A stretch of 64,000 nt of DNA from Saccharum officinarum. Taxonomy: Eukaryota > Streptophyta > Magnoliopsida > Poales > Poaceae. Shown here in pieces: positions 10,416 to 21,637 of this stretch (its first letter is position 1; each line of letters starts with the position of its first letter). The DNA lies in contig CM036197.1 in NCBI GenBank assembly GCA_020631735.1, positions 49,585,880-49,649,879 of the forward strand, read 5' to 3'. Position numbers and translations under genes: made by a program. The notes beneath the pieces are model-generated. The model saw nothing but the letters and a program-made list of their open reading frames with translations. It was not told the DNA's origin and searched no databases.

Positions 10416-11835
10416 TGTTGGAGTATGTGTTTAGGCCCATGTGGCTAAGGCCCATGTGGCCCATGTATGGAACCTATATAGCTACCCTTCTAGGGTTAGC
10501 CCTTATCAATAGAGAATCACTTTCCAACATGGTATCCAGCCACTTCTTTCCTCTCACCTAATCCAGCCGCCGCCGGCCCTGTTCTCCAAGCCGCCGCCGG
10601 TCTTCCCTGCTGCCGGCGGCCATGGACGGCCGGCCACCTCCCCCTCCCTCCTATTTCTCTGTTTTCCCTCCCCTCTCCTCCCCATCCTGGGCCGATCTGC
10701 TCCGTTCTCCCTCCTCTGGTGCCACCACCGGCCTCCCTGGTGGCGCCGCCCCTCTCCATGCCGCTCCTCTCCAGGCGGCTGCTGGTGGCGCCGCTCATCT
10801 CCATGCCGCTGCTAGGAGCAGTGGCTCCCCTTCTCTCCCCCCCCTCCGCGCCCTCTACTCTCCTGGGGACTGCGCTCGCCGGTGCCCTTGCGGCAGCGGG
10901 CCAGCAACCCCCAGGGGCGGCTGATGCCGCTCTTCCACTCCTTCACCTGCCCGCCGTTGGCACTGCTCAAGGGGGCCGCCTTTCCCCTGCCCTCTCTCCT
11001 GCCTTCAGCGCCACCCTTCCTCCTCTCCTTCACCCCGCCGCTGCCCTCACAGCAGCCGCCGCTACTGAGGGTGCCACAGGGGGCGCCTCCTCTGTTACCG
11101 CTGCTGCGGTCGGGGGGAGCGGGGGGGCTCCTGAGGCAACCGCTGCTGCAGGAGGCGCTGAGGACGGGGGGCTACTGCTGCTGCCCTGACAGAGCGCCCC
11201 GCCGACGCCGTCCACCTTCCCGGCGCCGGGCTGGACGCCGGCAACCTCCTTCCTGCCGGTGCCCAGACCTTCCCGGCCCCGACACCACCACTGCTTACCC
11301 ACATCTACGCCGGCCGTGACGTCTCGTCTCTCGCCGATGCCCTCGCCGCCGCACGTGCCTCTGCCGCGGAGGGGCAGGCCCGGGTGCGGGCGGCCGCCCT
11401 CGTGTGGGAGCACGAGCGCGAAGCGGCCGACGCCCTGGCTCGCCAGATCGCCGAGGCGGAGCGGCTCCTCTCTCCCGCCTCCCCGGTCGCTGGGGCCAAC
11501 TCCTCTGCCTCGCCAGGTCGCCGTGTGTCTCACACCGCTATCCTCTGGCACGACCCGGCTGACCCGCTCGTGGCGCAGCTTCACTACTAGGCCGGGAGGG
11601 TCCAGAACATTCGCCTCCTCGTGCCGGTCGTTCTCGAGCCGGAGTCGCCCTCCTACGCCCGCTGGTGGGATCTCGTGCTTCTCACTCTTCGCCGCTACGC
11701 CCTCGACGACCACGTCCTCGTTGACGCTTTGGCCGTCGTCCAAACCCCGTCATGGCTTCGTCTGGACAGCATCGTCCTCTCCTGGATCCTGGGGACGATC
11801 TCTCTGGACCTCCACGACCTCGTCCGCACCTCCTG
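10416..11835 (+). mobile_element. Truncated Copia element 1: short LTR, PBS and gag start
   Basis: A 114-bp LTR (10,416-10,529) begins tgttggagtatg and ends tttccaaca, and is followed directly by a primer-binding site (tggtatcc...). Downstream, in plus frames, is a Pro/Ala-rich leader and then a Copia gag (UBN2-type) segment near 11,520-11,830 with DPLVAQLHY, RRYALDDHVLVDAL, PSWLRLDSIVLSWILGT and LHDLVRT. One in-frame stop follows LHY. The gag stops abruptly near 11,835, where a different element in opposite orientation begins. No pol and no 3' LTR in the window, so this is a 5' fragment only. Confidence 0.75.
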
Positions 11836-14800
11836 ACGCGCGCCGGGCATGGCTCGCCGAGGTGGTTGTCCACGGTACGGTAGCGCAGAGGCTCGCCGTC
11901 GTGGTAGGCGTCGATGCGATCCTCGTCGTTGAACAGTGGAGTGGCGAACTCCACTGTGCGCTGCTCGTCGTGGGCCGAAGCTGCCGGTGCCGAGCCTGAA
12001 GGGGTAGGGTCCGGTGTAGGAGAGCGAGGCGTGGCCGGCGGTGCTGGTGGTGGACTCGCCGGAGCCTGTGGACTTGCCGGAGCTGGTGGTGGCGGTGGTG
12101 AAGGACTCGCCGGAGGTGGTGGCGAACGAGGTGGTGGGGTAGGCGAGCTCGGTGAGGACGAGCTGCTAGCTCCCCCCGCCTCCTTGAAGTGGACGTAGTC
12201 GACGACGAAATCGCTGGTCGTTGGAGTCGAGCCGTCATCCACCATCTTGCCCCATGTCCAGCTTCGCCCCTCGTCGAACACGACGTCACGCGTGATGCGC
12301 ACGCGCCGTGTCGCAGGGTCGAGGACGCGGTAGGCCTTGGCGCCCTCCGCGTAGCCGATGAAGACCCCTGGCGTGCTCCGGTCGTCGAGCTTGCCGACGT
12401 GGTTGAGTTCCTTGACGAAGGCCAGGCAGCCGAAGACGCGAAGGTGGCTCACCACGGGCTTGCGCCCGTGCCAGGCCTCGTATGGCGTCTTGCCGTCGAG
12501 GGCCTTGGTGGGGGAGCGGTTGAGCAAGTGGACGACAGTCATCACCGCCTCACCCCAGTAGATCGCTGGCATCCCTCTCTGCTTGAGGAGGGCACGGGCG
12601 GTGGCCACCACCGTCTGGTTGCGGCGCTCGACGACGCCGTTCTGCTGCGGAGTGTACGGCGCGGAGAAGTGGCGGTGGATCCCCTCATCGGCGCAGTACG
12701 TCGCGAACTCGGCCGCCGTGAACTCGCCGCCATTGTCCGTGCGTAGGACCCGAAGCTTGCGGCCGCACTCCGCCTCCGCAGCAGCTTGAAGACGCTTGAT
12801 GGCGTCCGCCGTGGCTGCCTTGGCGTCAAGCAGGACAGCTCACATGTAGCGGGACATGTCGTCGACGAGGAGGAAGTACCGCCGGCCTCCAGGTGTAACC
12901 GGTGTCACGGGGCCACAGAGGTCACCGTGTACGAGCTCCAGCTTCTCCTTGACGCGGAAGCTTGCCTGGCGAGGGAAAGGGAGCCGCCGCAGCTTGGTGA
13001 GGACGCAGGTGTCGCAGAACTGCTCCACATGGTCGACGTGTGGCATGCCCCGCACCATCTCCTTGCTGCAGAGCTGCCTTAGGGCCTCAAAGTTGAGGTG
13101 CCCAAAGCGCTCGTGCCACCTCCAAGCGTCGTCGTCGCGGCGGGCTGTAAGACAAAGAGGTTGCGCCACCTGTGCGTGAAGGACGTAGAGGCGGTTGCTC
13201 CTGTTGACCTTGACCAGGAGCCGGTGTCGATGATCCCAGATGCGCAGCACCCCGTGCTCGATCTCCACGCGCGATCCGCTCTCATCCAGCTGTCCCAAGC
13301 TGATGATGGAGTTCCTCAACGCGGGGATGTAGTAGACACCGGTGAGCAACCTGTGCTCGCCAGTCTTGGCGACGAAGACGACAGAGCCGACGCCCTTGAT
13401 CTCCACAGCGGAGGCGTCGCCGAACTTGACGGTGCCTCGAACGCCTGAGTCGAGCTCGGAGAAGAACTCCCGCCGCCCGGTCATGTGGTGGGTGGCGCCG
13501 GTGTCAAGGCACCACCCGTCGGTCTTGTCGTTGCCAGAGCTGTCGTCGAGGAGGGCGTGTGCTTTTGGCTCGTCAAGGTGGAGGAGAGCCGTTGCGGCCG
13601 GTGCCGCTGGAGGTAGTTCGATGCTCGCATGAGCAATGAACAGAGCCGGCTGCTCCTCCGCCTGCGCGACGTGGGTCTGGCCGCGTCGTGGCTGTCGACA
13701 ATCCTTGGCCCAATGACCAAGCTTGTCGCAGTTGTAGCAAGGTTCGTCTCGTGCTGGCTTTTGCTTGCCAGCGGCGCCGCCCTGGGCGCCTCCACGATCA
13801 TCACCCTCGGCACGTCTTCGTGCCCCTGCCTAGGCGTCTTTGCGTGGCTTGCCACGCTTGCGGCCGCCTGTCGTGGAAGAAGGCTCCCCCTTCTTCCTGT
13901 CACCTTGGCCGGCAGCCCATTGCTCCCGAGTGAGGAGGAGCTTCCCACCAATGGTGACGGGTCCCGAGAGGCGCTGTGGCTCATCGCTGTCAACGACCTT
14001 GAGGCGACCCAACGCCTCCTCGATCGTCATCGTGGAGAGGTCTAGCAGAGACTCGATTGAGCGAGCCATCTACTTGTACTTCTCGGGGACGCAGCGGAAG
14101 AGCTTCTCAACAGCTCTCTCCTCGCCGTAGGTGTCGTCGCCGAACTGCACCAACTTCTGCAACAGAGTGTTGAGACGGAGAGCAAAGTCATCAACGTCCT
14201 CACCTGGCTTGAAAGCCAGGTTCTCCCACTCCTTGCGAAGTGCCTGCAGTGTGGACTTGCGGGCGCGGTCGTTGCCGATGCGTGCCGCAGAGATGGCGTC
14301 CCAGACCTCCTTGGCAGTCCGCTTGCTGGTAAGCGAAAACTGCATCTCGGGCGGGACTGCAGCAATGAGAGCATCCAGTGCCCGTCGATTTTGGTCGTAG
14401 TCGACGTCGCCGTACCGGACTGCATCCCACATATGCCGCACCTGAAGCCTTACCCTCATCACCGCCGCCCACTCAACGTAGTTGGTCTTGGTGAGGGTAG
14501 GCCACCCGCCGCCGGGGCCGACGTCCCTGACGACAGCCTGGTACTCGTGGTGACCATGGTACCGAACCGGGGAGAGAGCTGCGCTGCCTGTGAAGGTCGC
14601 GCTCTCCGTCGACCCGTCCGCCGACAGCCTGGTACTCGTGGTGACCACGGTACCGAACCGGGGAGAGAGAGCCGCGCTGCCTGTGAAGGCCGCGCTCTTC
14701 GTCGACCCGTCCGCCGCCGCCATGCGCGCCTCCTCCAGGAGCGCCACCGCCGTGCGCGCCTCCTTCAGGAGCGCCGCCGGCGTGTCTGCGCCTGTCTGGG

Positions 14801-15159
14801 CTGTCGCCGCGCTCGTGGGCGTGCGCGGCTGCCCACTGCGCCGCTCGCCCTCGCGATGCCTCCCTCTCCAGCAGCTCGAGGTCCGCGTCGGCGCTGTCAT
14901 CAGCAGCGATGGAGCTGCTGTTGCTGCCGCGTAAAACCTCGACCTCCGCTGCTGCTGCACGCGCTGCATCCGCCGCCGCCGTTGCTTCCACCTCCGCTCT
15001 AGCTGCTGCCAGCTCCGCTGCTGCCAGCCTCGATGCCCTTGCTGCTGCTGCAGCGACGTCTGCTGCCGCTCGCTCGCGCTTCTCTACCGCGGCGAGGTCG
15101 GCCTCCTGCCGACGCCGCGTGCTCGAGGCGACCGAGCCCTGAGACTGTCCTGCGGACAT
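11836..15159 (-). pseudogene. Copia element 2 gag-protease-integrase, truncated before RT
   Basis: On the minus strand from 15,159: Ala-rich leader, gag (WPTLTKTNYVEWAAVMRVRL, VWDAISAARIG), a CCHC zinc knuckle (CYNCDKLGHWAKDC), protease (CLDTGATHHMTG), GAG-pre-integrase and the integrase zinc site (H...H, CDTC), integrase core residues (VHGDLCGPV, RTDNGGEF, PQQNGVVERRNQ) and a Pro/Ser-rich linker (SPPPPPAP-like) before the expected reverse transcriptase. The frame is lost near 11,840, so RT, RNase H and the 3' LTR are absent. Stops occur at 14,067 (Lys-stop-Met), near 13,832 and near 12,842; each is explained by one transition (CAG to TAG twice, TGG to TGA once). The element cannot move on its own. 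Confidence 0.9.
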
Positions 15160-15284
15160 GGCGCGCTATCGAGGGGGCTGTTGTGTGGAGAGCAGGGGCA
15201 GCCGGAGCTGCTGCTACCGGCTGGGGCTGCTGCGAGGCCGAGGAAGGAGAAGAGCAGGAGATGCTCAGGCTACAGGATAGTACG

Positions 15285-15298
15285 GCTCCGATACCACT
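15285..15298 (-). other. Primer-binding site of Copia element 2
   Basis: The minus strand reads tggtatcggagcc immediately inside the LTR. This matches the initiator tRNA-Met 3' end complement used by most plant Copia elements. Confidence 0.8.
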
Positions 15299-15585
15299 TG
15301 TTAGTCGCTGGATTCTCACTCTTGGTAGCAGTAGAATCCTTACTCTCATCGAGAGAGGATGACACTAGGAGTTGGGGCAATTTTCTGGTTTATTTCTCAC
15401 ACAAACTCATACAATGCCATGCCAACCTTAGGGGTTGGGGTTACATATTTATAGGCTGCTAGTCAGTCAAGCATATGCCAATATGCTAGTCTAAGATGCT
15501 AGTCTAAGATGCTAAAGTGTTGTCCTAGCTAAGATGCTGTCCTCTAGTCTAAGATGCTGTCCTCTAAGATGTTGTCCTAAAAACA
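15299..15585 (-). mobile_element. 5' LTR of Copia element 2
   Basis: A 287-bp LTR, reading on the minus strand from tgtttttaggacaac to gactaaca. It contains a TATAAATA box at 15,446-15,453 and, upstream of it, short tandem units of catcttagacta / aggacagcatcttag. No matching second LTR in the window. Confidence 0.8.
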
Positions 15586-15740
15586 GAAAAACAGCCACAA
15601 GGACCATGTGAGCAGCGCAGCCCCACAAAGACCAACAACACATGAGACTTATCCATCAGGGAAAGCTTAAAGTTCAAGCACATATTGGAATAAAATAAAA
15701 AACAACTAAAAAGGAATGTATGTTCTAATCTGGTGATTAC

Positions 15741-18318
15741 CTTCTTAGTCCACAAGTATATTGATCTAAGACTGTTGACAGCCTTTAAAACATAGCTTGA
15801 TTGATAAAAGATTTCGATATGAAGTGCATGAAAATAACAAGTCATGTGATGTGTACCTCTTTTTGTATCCCAGCTTGTTAGATACATGGCCATCATCCCC
15901 AAGTGGGATAGAGACAATTTCGTATTGAAGAGCATCTTCGTCTGCAGGACCTTGTAGAGTTGACTGGTTGTCTATAGGCACTGCATCTTCACTACTGCCA
16001 TTTGCAGAACCTTGTAGAGTTGACTGATCGTTTATAGGCACTACATCTTCACTACTGCCATCTGAATCCTCTGCATCAGCATCAATGTGTTCATCCTGCA
16101 GAGGGTCCTCAGTATCTGAGTCACTACTGTCCTGGCCCGGAGCATCATCTACTTCTTGATCTGTTTAAAAAAAGCATAAAAGCTCGATCATTATATTGCA
16201 TGTGTCATTCAAATCCTAAAAAACAGAATACGCACACACACCTATTGGTGAGCTAGCTGTGACTTGATGCATTCCATCATTCCACGATGAGTAACCACAA
16301 GTTTGCACATGGCTTCCAGCCAAACTGGACTGTGCTGACAACAATTGATCGCTTCCATCACAGATGCTTGTTGCAGGAACTCTACCCACGGCAGCAGCAG
16401 ATGAAGAGACATGATGCAATAGTGATTGAAGAGAACCAATAGCAAAATGGCCTGCACCAGCTAAAGAACTATTTTTAGACCTAACACTGACATTTTTGTA
16501 GAGTCAGACTGGGTTTGCTCAAATGTGGCCCACTAATAACATAAAGAAGTTTCTGAACAAGATCCGCGACATTTCAGTCTCTGAGCTCATCTGCTCCTCA
16601 TTTATAACAATAATAAAATAACAAAAAAATACAACAGATAGGTGGAATCCTCACTAACGTTTCCTAATAAAGAGACAACTGATGGTGCTCAGTTATATGA
16701 ACCAATGTGCTTTCTAAAGTGCAATAGCCTTGGGGTTGCAGATATGGCAAATGGTACTCAAATGTGTGACTAGCAGGATACACATGACAAGTAAAATTAG
16801 TTGTGACTACACAACATAATCTTCATCACAACTAAGGTACTGCCATTATGCTCTTCAGATTGTTAGCACTCTTGACTGTCACTTGATTTCCAAGTGTAAT
16901 GCAATAGTAATTTGTGGACATATCAAAGTAAAATTGGCATATATAAACGAAAATGACTCATAAGAATGACTGCCGCTGTCCAAACAAAGCCTTATGAGAA
17001 TACTGAATTGAAAGATGTAAAAAAATCAATAGAAGAAAGAAAAATATTTTACATGTCCTTGGGCAAGTACCCAGTACAATGTTTTTCTCTACCTTATTAC
17101 TATAACATGGATCGACACTGCTCAGAAGTCAGAACATCGAGCTAAATACATACACGGACGACAGTTTTGCTTCACAGATTTGAACCTGAAGAAATAACCT
17201 GAAAGCAAGCTAACTCGACAAGATTTCAAACAGAAATGGATATGCAGATACAAAAAAAAAAGGATGTGAGTCCATAGTGGAATTTTAGTAGAATTTGGAT
17301 GGGCTTTACCAAACGCAGAGAACCAATACTACAAAAAAGAACTGGAATGGGATTACTGCTCATTACCTGGTATGGATTTGGTTTGGGTGACCTGTGACGC
17401 AATAAAGGAACTACCAGGTCCCTCTAAATTAGGCCCCGTTTGCTTTGAATGTGTTAAAGTTTAACTCTCATCACATCAATGTTCTCTCAAATGCATGGAG
17501 TACTAAATGTAGACTAATTGCATGCATGTCGGCATAGATTAGGAGTAATTTACGAGACAAATCTATTAAGCCTAATTAGTTCAAGATTGAAAACATTTTG
17601 TCAAATAAGACGAAAGTGCTACAGTATTTGTTAAACTTTAAATCCTCCAACCAAACACCCCCTTAGATGGATGCATCTCAAATTGGCTCATACGTGGAAT
17701 GTGATGCCCATTTATGTGGAAAGGGGAGACAGGATCTTGTGCAATCCACTGAGCTGCATTGCCAGGAACTGCAAAAGGGGATGAGACATTTGGATTAAAA
17801 CTTGGGCTAGTGAAAGGAAACTAACCGGTTGCTCCACTTCTCGACATGAAAATGGGTGTATTTCCTGCAACACCATTGCCGGCAGCACCAATCAACCCAG
17901 GGGATGAACGGACGCCGCGAGGGTCGACTGGGGACCCGGCAATCAGCCCAGGTGGCGACGTGAACCCGACGCCGCCGGGACCTATGGGGCTCCCGGCATG
18001 GCTAGTCAACCCCGTCGGCGAGCGGAAGGGGCCAGCACTAAGTGGGTCGCCTGCCACTGGTGAGCGGAATATGCCGACATCGACTAAGCCGCCGGCGCTG
18101 GGCAACCCAAGGAGCAATCGGCCGCCGCTGGAGCCGAGTTTCCCACCGGCATTGAGTTGGCCGCCGACAGCAGCGCCAGTCAGCCCACCTGGCGAGCGGA
18201 CATCACCGGCACCTATGGAGCCACCGGGACCAATGGGGCCGCCACCACCGGGCAACCCAGGGCGCAAGCGGCCGCCCCTGGAGCCGAGTTGGTCGCCGTA
18301 CATGGCGACTCCACTCAT
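15741..18318 (-). CDS. Unknown multi-exon gene (Gly/Pro/Ser-rich N-terminus, acidic repeat)
   Basis: Five exons on the minus strand, 18,318-17,826, 17,768-17,367, 16,451-16,242, 16,160-15,857 and 15,771-15,741, all with GT/AG borders and compatible phases: one frame runs across all joins if the MITE in exon 2 is ignored. Exon 1 starts MSGVAMYGDQLGSRGGR and holds repeated GSP/PGG/RSP motifs. Exon 3 is Ser-rich. Exon 4 is acidic and has a 60-bp tandem duplication encoding two copies of SSEDxVPIxxQSTLQGxA. Exon 5 is short and basic (SLRSIYLWTKK). About 402 codons are visible; the continuation, if any, would lie left of 15,741, in or beyond the Copia complex. I do not recognise the family. The MITE (17,432-17,662) adds an in-frame stop unless it is spliced out. 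The first-exon open frame extends upstream of the ATG chosen; I took the Met after which the Gly-rich composition starts. Confidence 0.5.
15943..16062 (-). repeat. 60-bp tandem duplication inside a coding exon
   Basis: Two 60-bp units (shared ccttgtagagttgactg and cttcactactgccat) with a few substitutions, in frame, each encoding 20 residues of the acidic region of the unknown gene. Confidence 0.8.
17432..17662. mobile_element. GGCC-type MITE inside exon 2 of the unknown gene
   Basis: 231 bp, ends ggccccgtttgc and ccaaacaccccc, flanked by TTA direct repeats (17,429-17,431 and 17,663-17,665). Internal blocks (acgagacaaatctattaag, gtactaaatgtagac) identify the family. It splits an otherwise continuous exon frame and introduces a stop within about 30 bp. 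Confidence 0.8.
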
Positions 18319-19556
18319 GTAGAAAGTGGGATAGCAAGAGGGAAAAAAAAGATCTAGGGTTACACGAGGAGCTATGCTGGTGGAGGAACGAATGTCGGAT
18401 GGGGATAAAATGAAGACGGGTGCCTGAAAATTTGAGTGCGGCTGGCAGTCTCGTGCCTCAGGCGGGAAATGGAACCAGGCAGGTTTCAATTGGCGAATCG
18501 ATGAGGCAGAAAAATTTGACCAGCGCTGGGGCCTGCTTTTAAAAAAAATATTTTGTTGAGGTCCTTTAACATGCAGAGGTGGGGGCCTTTTCGAATCCCT
18601 AGGCAAAAACGGATGGCTCAGATAAACTCTCCGGCCGCTATGGGTACTGGCAATGCATTTCTACAAGAAGTTGTTCTTCACGAGATATACCATATACTTG
18701 GCGCGGCCCTTGCCGGGCGCCTCGCTGCCCCGTTCTTGGTCCGCGTACCACCGGAGTCGAGCAAGAATCCAACCTTTTGGCGCCCTCTTCATTGCCAGCG
18801 CTAAAAACGAACGACAGCAACACGGTGCACTGCGTGGAAAGGGCCAGGCCGCACCTCTGCAGACGCTCGTGTGGAAGGGGGAGGCGCGCGCGTGAGAAGG
18901 GCGACGTCCGCGCGGGAAACCCCAGGGCGGCTCGGCTTCTCTAGCGACCGAGAAAGCCGGAATAGCAGACTCGGGATTTTAGAATCGACATAGCGAGACT
19001 GTTGGATGTGTTTTTTTTTTGCTCGAAAACTCTAAATCGGAATTACCGGAAGACTTTAGCAGTCTCTTGGAGATGCTCTTAAATAGACAACGCGTACAAT
19101 GGTTGCCTACTTAGCTATCTGTTAATTCTTTAATGCTTGTATGTAGCTATAAGTGTAAATATGATTCATGTATATCATTGTGCTGCTTGTTAGTAAAAAA
19201 TAGATTAAGTATAAATAAGATGATCATGCATGGCTACAAAAGATCAAGCATAAACAAATTAGAAATATATAAAAAATATATGGAAAGTAAAGAAAAACAA
19301 TGATAAATAAACAAAAAAAATGAAAGTACCATGTTGCCTCTTATATCTTCCTATCGTCTATCTCTGCTCAATCTTGACTGTGTGGTTCTTATCGCCGTTT
19401 TTTTCTCGATCTCCACATCTCATCTGTATTCTCGCGAGCGTCTCTTCTAGCCGGCGTGGTGAGGTAAAATTCTAGTGCTCGATCTTGCACGGCGATGAGC
19501 AGCGCAGTGAGCTCCCCGCACCGGCCTTGGAGCCAACGATCCCTCACTCTTCGGCG
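18319..19556. other. Upstream of the unknown gene; otherwise no gene
   Basis: The first few hundred bases probably contain the leader and promoter of the minus-strand gene starting at 18,318. At 18,955-19,082 lies one end of a CATCTCCAA-type miniature element (reads gcatctccaagagactgc on the minus strand). The rest is AT-rich with no supported gene. Confidence 0.4.
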
Positions 19557-19568
19557 GGGACAAAGCCA

Positions 19569-19877
19569 AACAACAATAACAACATAGCCTTTTATCCCAA
19601 GTAAGTTGGGGTAGACTAGAGATGAAACCCAAAAGAGACGAGAAATAGAGAAACATATAAAGAGACATAAAAGGCACGAGACAGAAAGAGGTCACGGTTC
19701 AGGCACGTTGATTGCCAGTCTCCAAGCGCTCCTGTCCATAGCTAAATCCTTGGAGATATTCCACTCCTTCAGGTCTCTCTTAACGGACTCGTCCCAAGTT
19801 AGTTTAGGTCGACCTCTACCGCTCTTTACATTATCGGTCCGCTTTAGAACCTCACTACGCACCACCACGCACCGACA
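19569..19877 (-). mobile_element. RTE-type LINE 3' fragment
   Basis: 309 bp, starting with aacaacaataacaac and then tcccaagtaagttggggtag, the usual 3' end of grass RTE LINEs read in reverse. It is bounded by an exact 12-bp target duplication, gggacaaagcca, at 19,557-19,568 and 19,878-19,889. 5'-truncated, as usual for LINEs. Confidence 0.85.
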
Positions 19878-20188
19878 GGGACAAAGCCAGCAAAAAATTT
19901 AGGACGGGCTGAACAAAAGTGTTACAACGACTTAGCTCTACTATGACCCCTCACAGTAGACAAATATGATAGCCGGAAGTAGTCTTATATTGAAAACATT
20001 GATTAACGATGAAATTTACAAAATACATCATGAAAAATAAAGGATGCAGTTCATTTATATCAAAAGGCCAAATTACGAAACTAATAGGTGGCGCGTGACG
20101 TTGACACACATTATTCATCCAAAGTAGCAATCTACACAAATAGACATAATTGATTAGTCAAACATATATGGACCTCCAAATTATGAAT

Positions 20189-20911
20189 TTAGAAGAGAAT
20201 AGAGCGTACCACTAATTTTTTAGGCAATAACATATGACGCTTTTTCATCTCTTGAAACCGCTTTTTGATCTTTTCATTATCAATCTTTCTAAATATCTTC
20301 TTCTCATTATAACATATCATCAAGCCATTGAGCCATTTATCACCTATTTTACTACGCAAATATGTCTTTATAATAGACATGGCTGAGAATATCCTCTCAA
20401 CTGAAGCCATTGCCACCGGTAGTATCAAGGTTAGCTCAATGAGACGATAAACCAATTTATAAGATGTGTGCATATTAGTCTTCACCATAATTTCAATAAC
20501 TTTTCCAAATTCAGTGCATCCAAGAAATTCTGGAGTTCTTCTAGCATGGTTTACAAATTGTCTAAGTTGATTTGGCAAAACAGTGAGGTCACCAATATTA
20601 AAATCCTCAGCATAAATTTCAGCAAGCCTCACAAGTTTGCCCACATCAAAATTAGAGAAGGAGTTCCTTAGGTTAAAAGCAGTCATACATATTAATAACT
20701 CTGAACTAATTTCACTGAACCGATGATTCAACTCAGTCAAGATGGCATCAATGGCGACAAGAAAAATCTCAACATGATAGTAATACATGTTTGTTACCTT
20801 TTGCTTTCTTTGTCTAGATGTCCCTCTAACATTTATTTCCTTGCCCATATCTGACACTTCAATCTCATTCTTCTCACAGAATGTTTTCACTTTTTGAGAA
20901 ACAACACCCAT
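20189..20911 (-). pseudogene. hAT transposase C-terminal part with dimerisation domain
   Basis: A 240-codon frame ending in the hAT dimerisation signature (LILPVAMASVERIFSAMSII, then GDKWLNGLMICY). Upstream on the minus strand (20,912-21,168 and 21,638-21,760) are the N-terminal TTF zinc-finger parts: an MSSKRTL-like start region, ADPG.RKPID, then GPTQPREFPFPRKWIGGEWR and FDWLEYS. Between WLEYS and the C-terminal frame the catalytic middle of the protein is missing. Together with a stop in the TTF part and two insertions this is a dead transposase of the ZMYM1-like class often seen in plants. Confidence 0.8.
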
Positions 20912-21168
20912 TCATTTTCCCTCGTATCCCACAAGCTTGATCCTTAGACTCACTATACTCTAGCCAGTCAAATTCACCAAACTAAGTCTTTTGAAATGAT
21001 CTCCATTCACCACCAATCCATTTGCGAGGAAATGGAAATTCACGAGGTTGGGTTGGACCACTCAAAGCATATGCTCTCTTTACTTGGTCTAATTTCGGGT
21101 TCATAAGAATCAATTGGTTTGCGATTTTCGGGGTCAGCAATTAGGTTTGAATGACTAAACTCTGCCCT

Positions 21169-21637
21169 CCGATTTAGCGGTTTCAAGTTCGGAAGGTGGA
21201 TCTGACAAAACAACTTTCAGTGCCTTTTGGTTCTTTTGGTTCAAAACTAGCGTTTTTGCCGATGCCCCTGGATTTACGGATGGACCTACTTATCATTCCA
21301 AGTAAGGGCGAAGCAAAAGTTCAGAGATGGGATGCCGATCTGAAACCAGCTATCTTTCCACTTCTATCGCTTCCTAATAGGGCTGGGTTGTGGGATGAAT
21401 AATCGTATCCCCATGAGAAAGCTCTTTAACAGAGCTGTGCAAAGGAAGTCTTCACCTTCCCACTTATCCGGACAAGGCAACAACTTCTTTTCGTGCTGAC
21501 CCAGAGGAGCATGCACGAGAGTCGACTAGACCAGAACCGCTTGCTTTCCGGCTGAAGTACCGCTTTAAGAATACAGTAGTGGAAGCCCTGTGAAGACTTC
21601 TTCTCGATCAAAACTCGTAGAGAAATCAGAACAATTG
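21169..21637. other. 469-bp foreign insertion, possible organelle DNA
   Basis: Begins ccgatttagcggtttc and ends agaaatcagaacaattg, exactly where the second hAT copy (42,690/42,691) reads ctgccct|aggttt without interruption. It lacks terminal repeats and a target duplication. Composition and wording (gcttgctttccggctgaag, gaccagaaccgcttg) resemble plant mitochondrial intergenic DNA, suggesting a nuclear mitochondrial insertion, but I cannot confirm the source. Confidence 0.55.

Noticed and set aside
10717..11319. Large Ala/Pro-rich frames on the plus strand
   Set aside because: They belong to the GC-rich leader between the Copia LTR/PBS and the gag homology; several overlapping frames are open only because of high GC.
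12189..13448. Plus-strand frames opposite the Copia integrase and protease
   Set aside because: Antisense shadows of the minus-strand pol frame, which carries the recognisable motifs.
5112..19082. One giant transposon bounded by the two CATCTCCAACAG-type ends
   Set aside because: No matching target duplication or shared interior was found, the two ends are diverged, and the interval contains unrelated elements; two separate MITE fragments are simpler.
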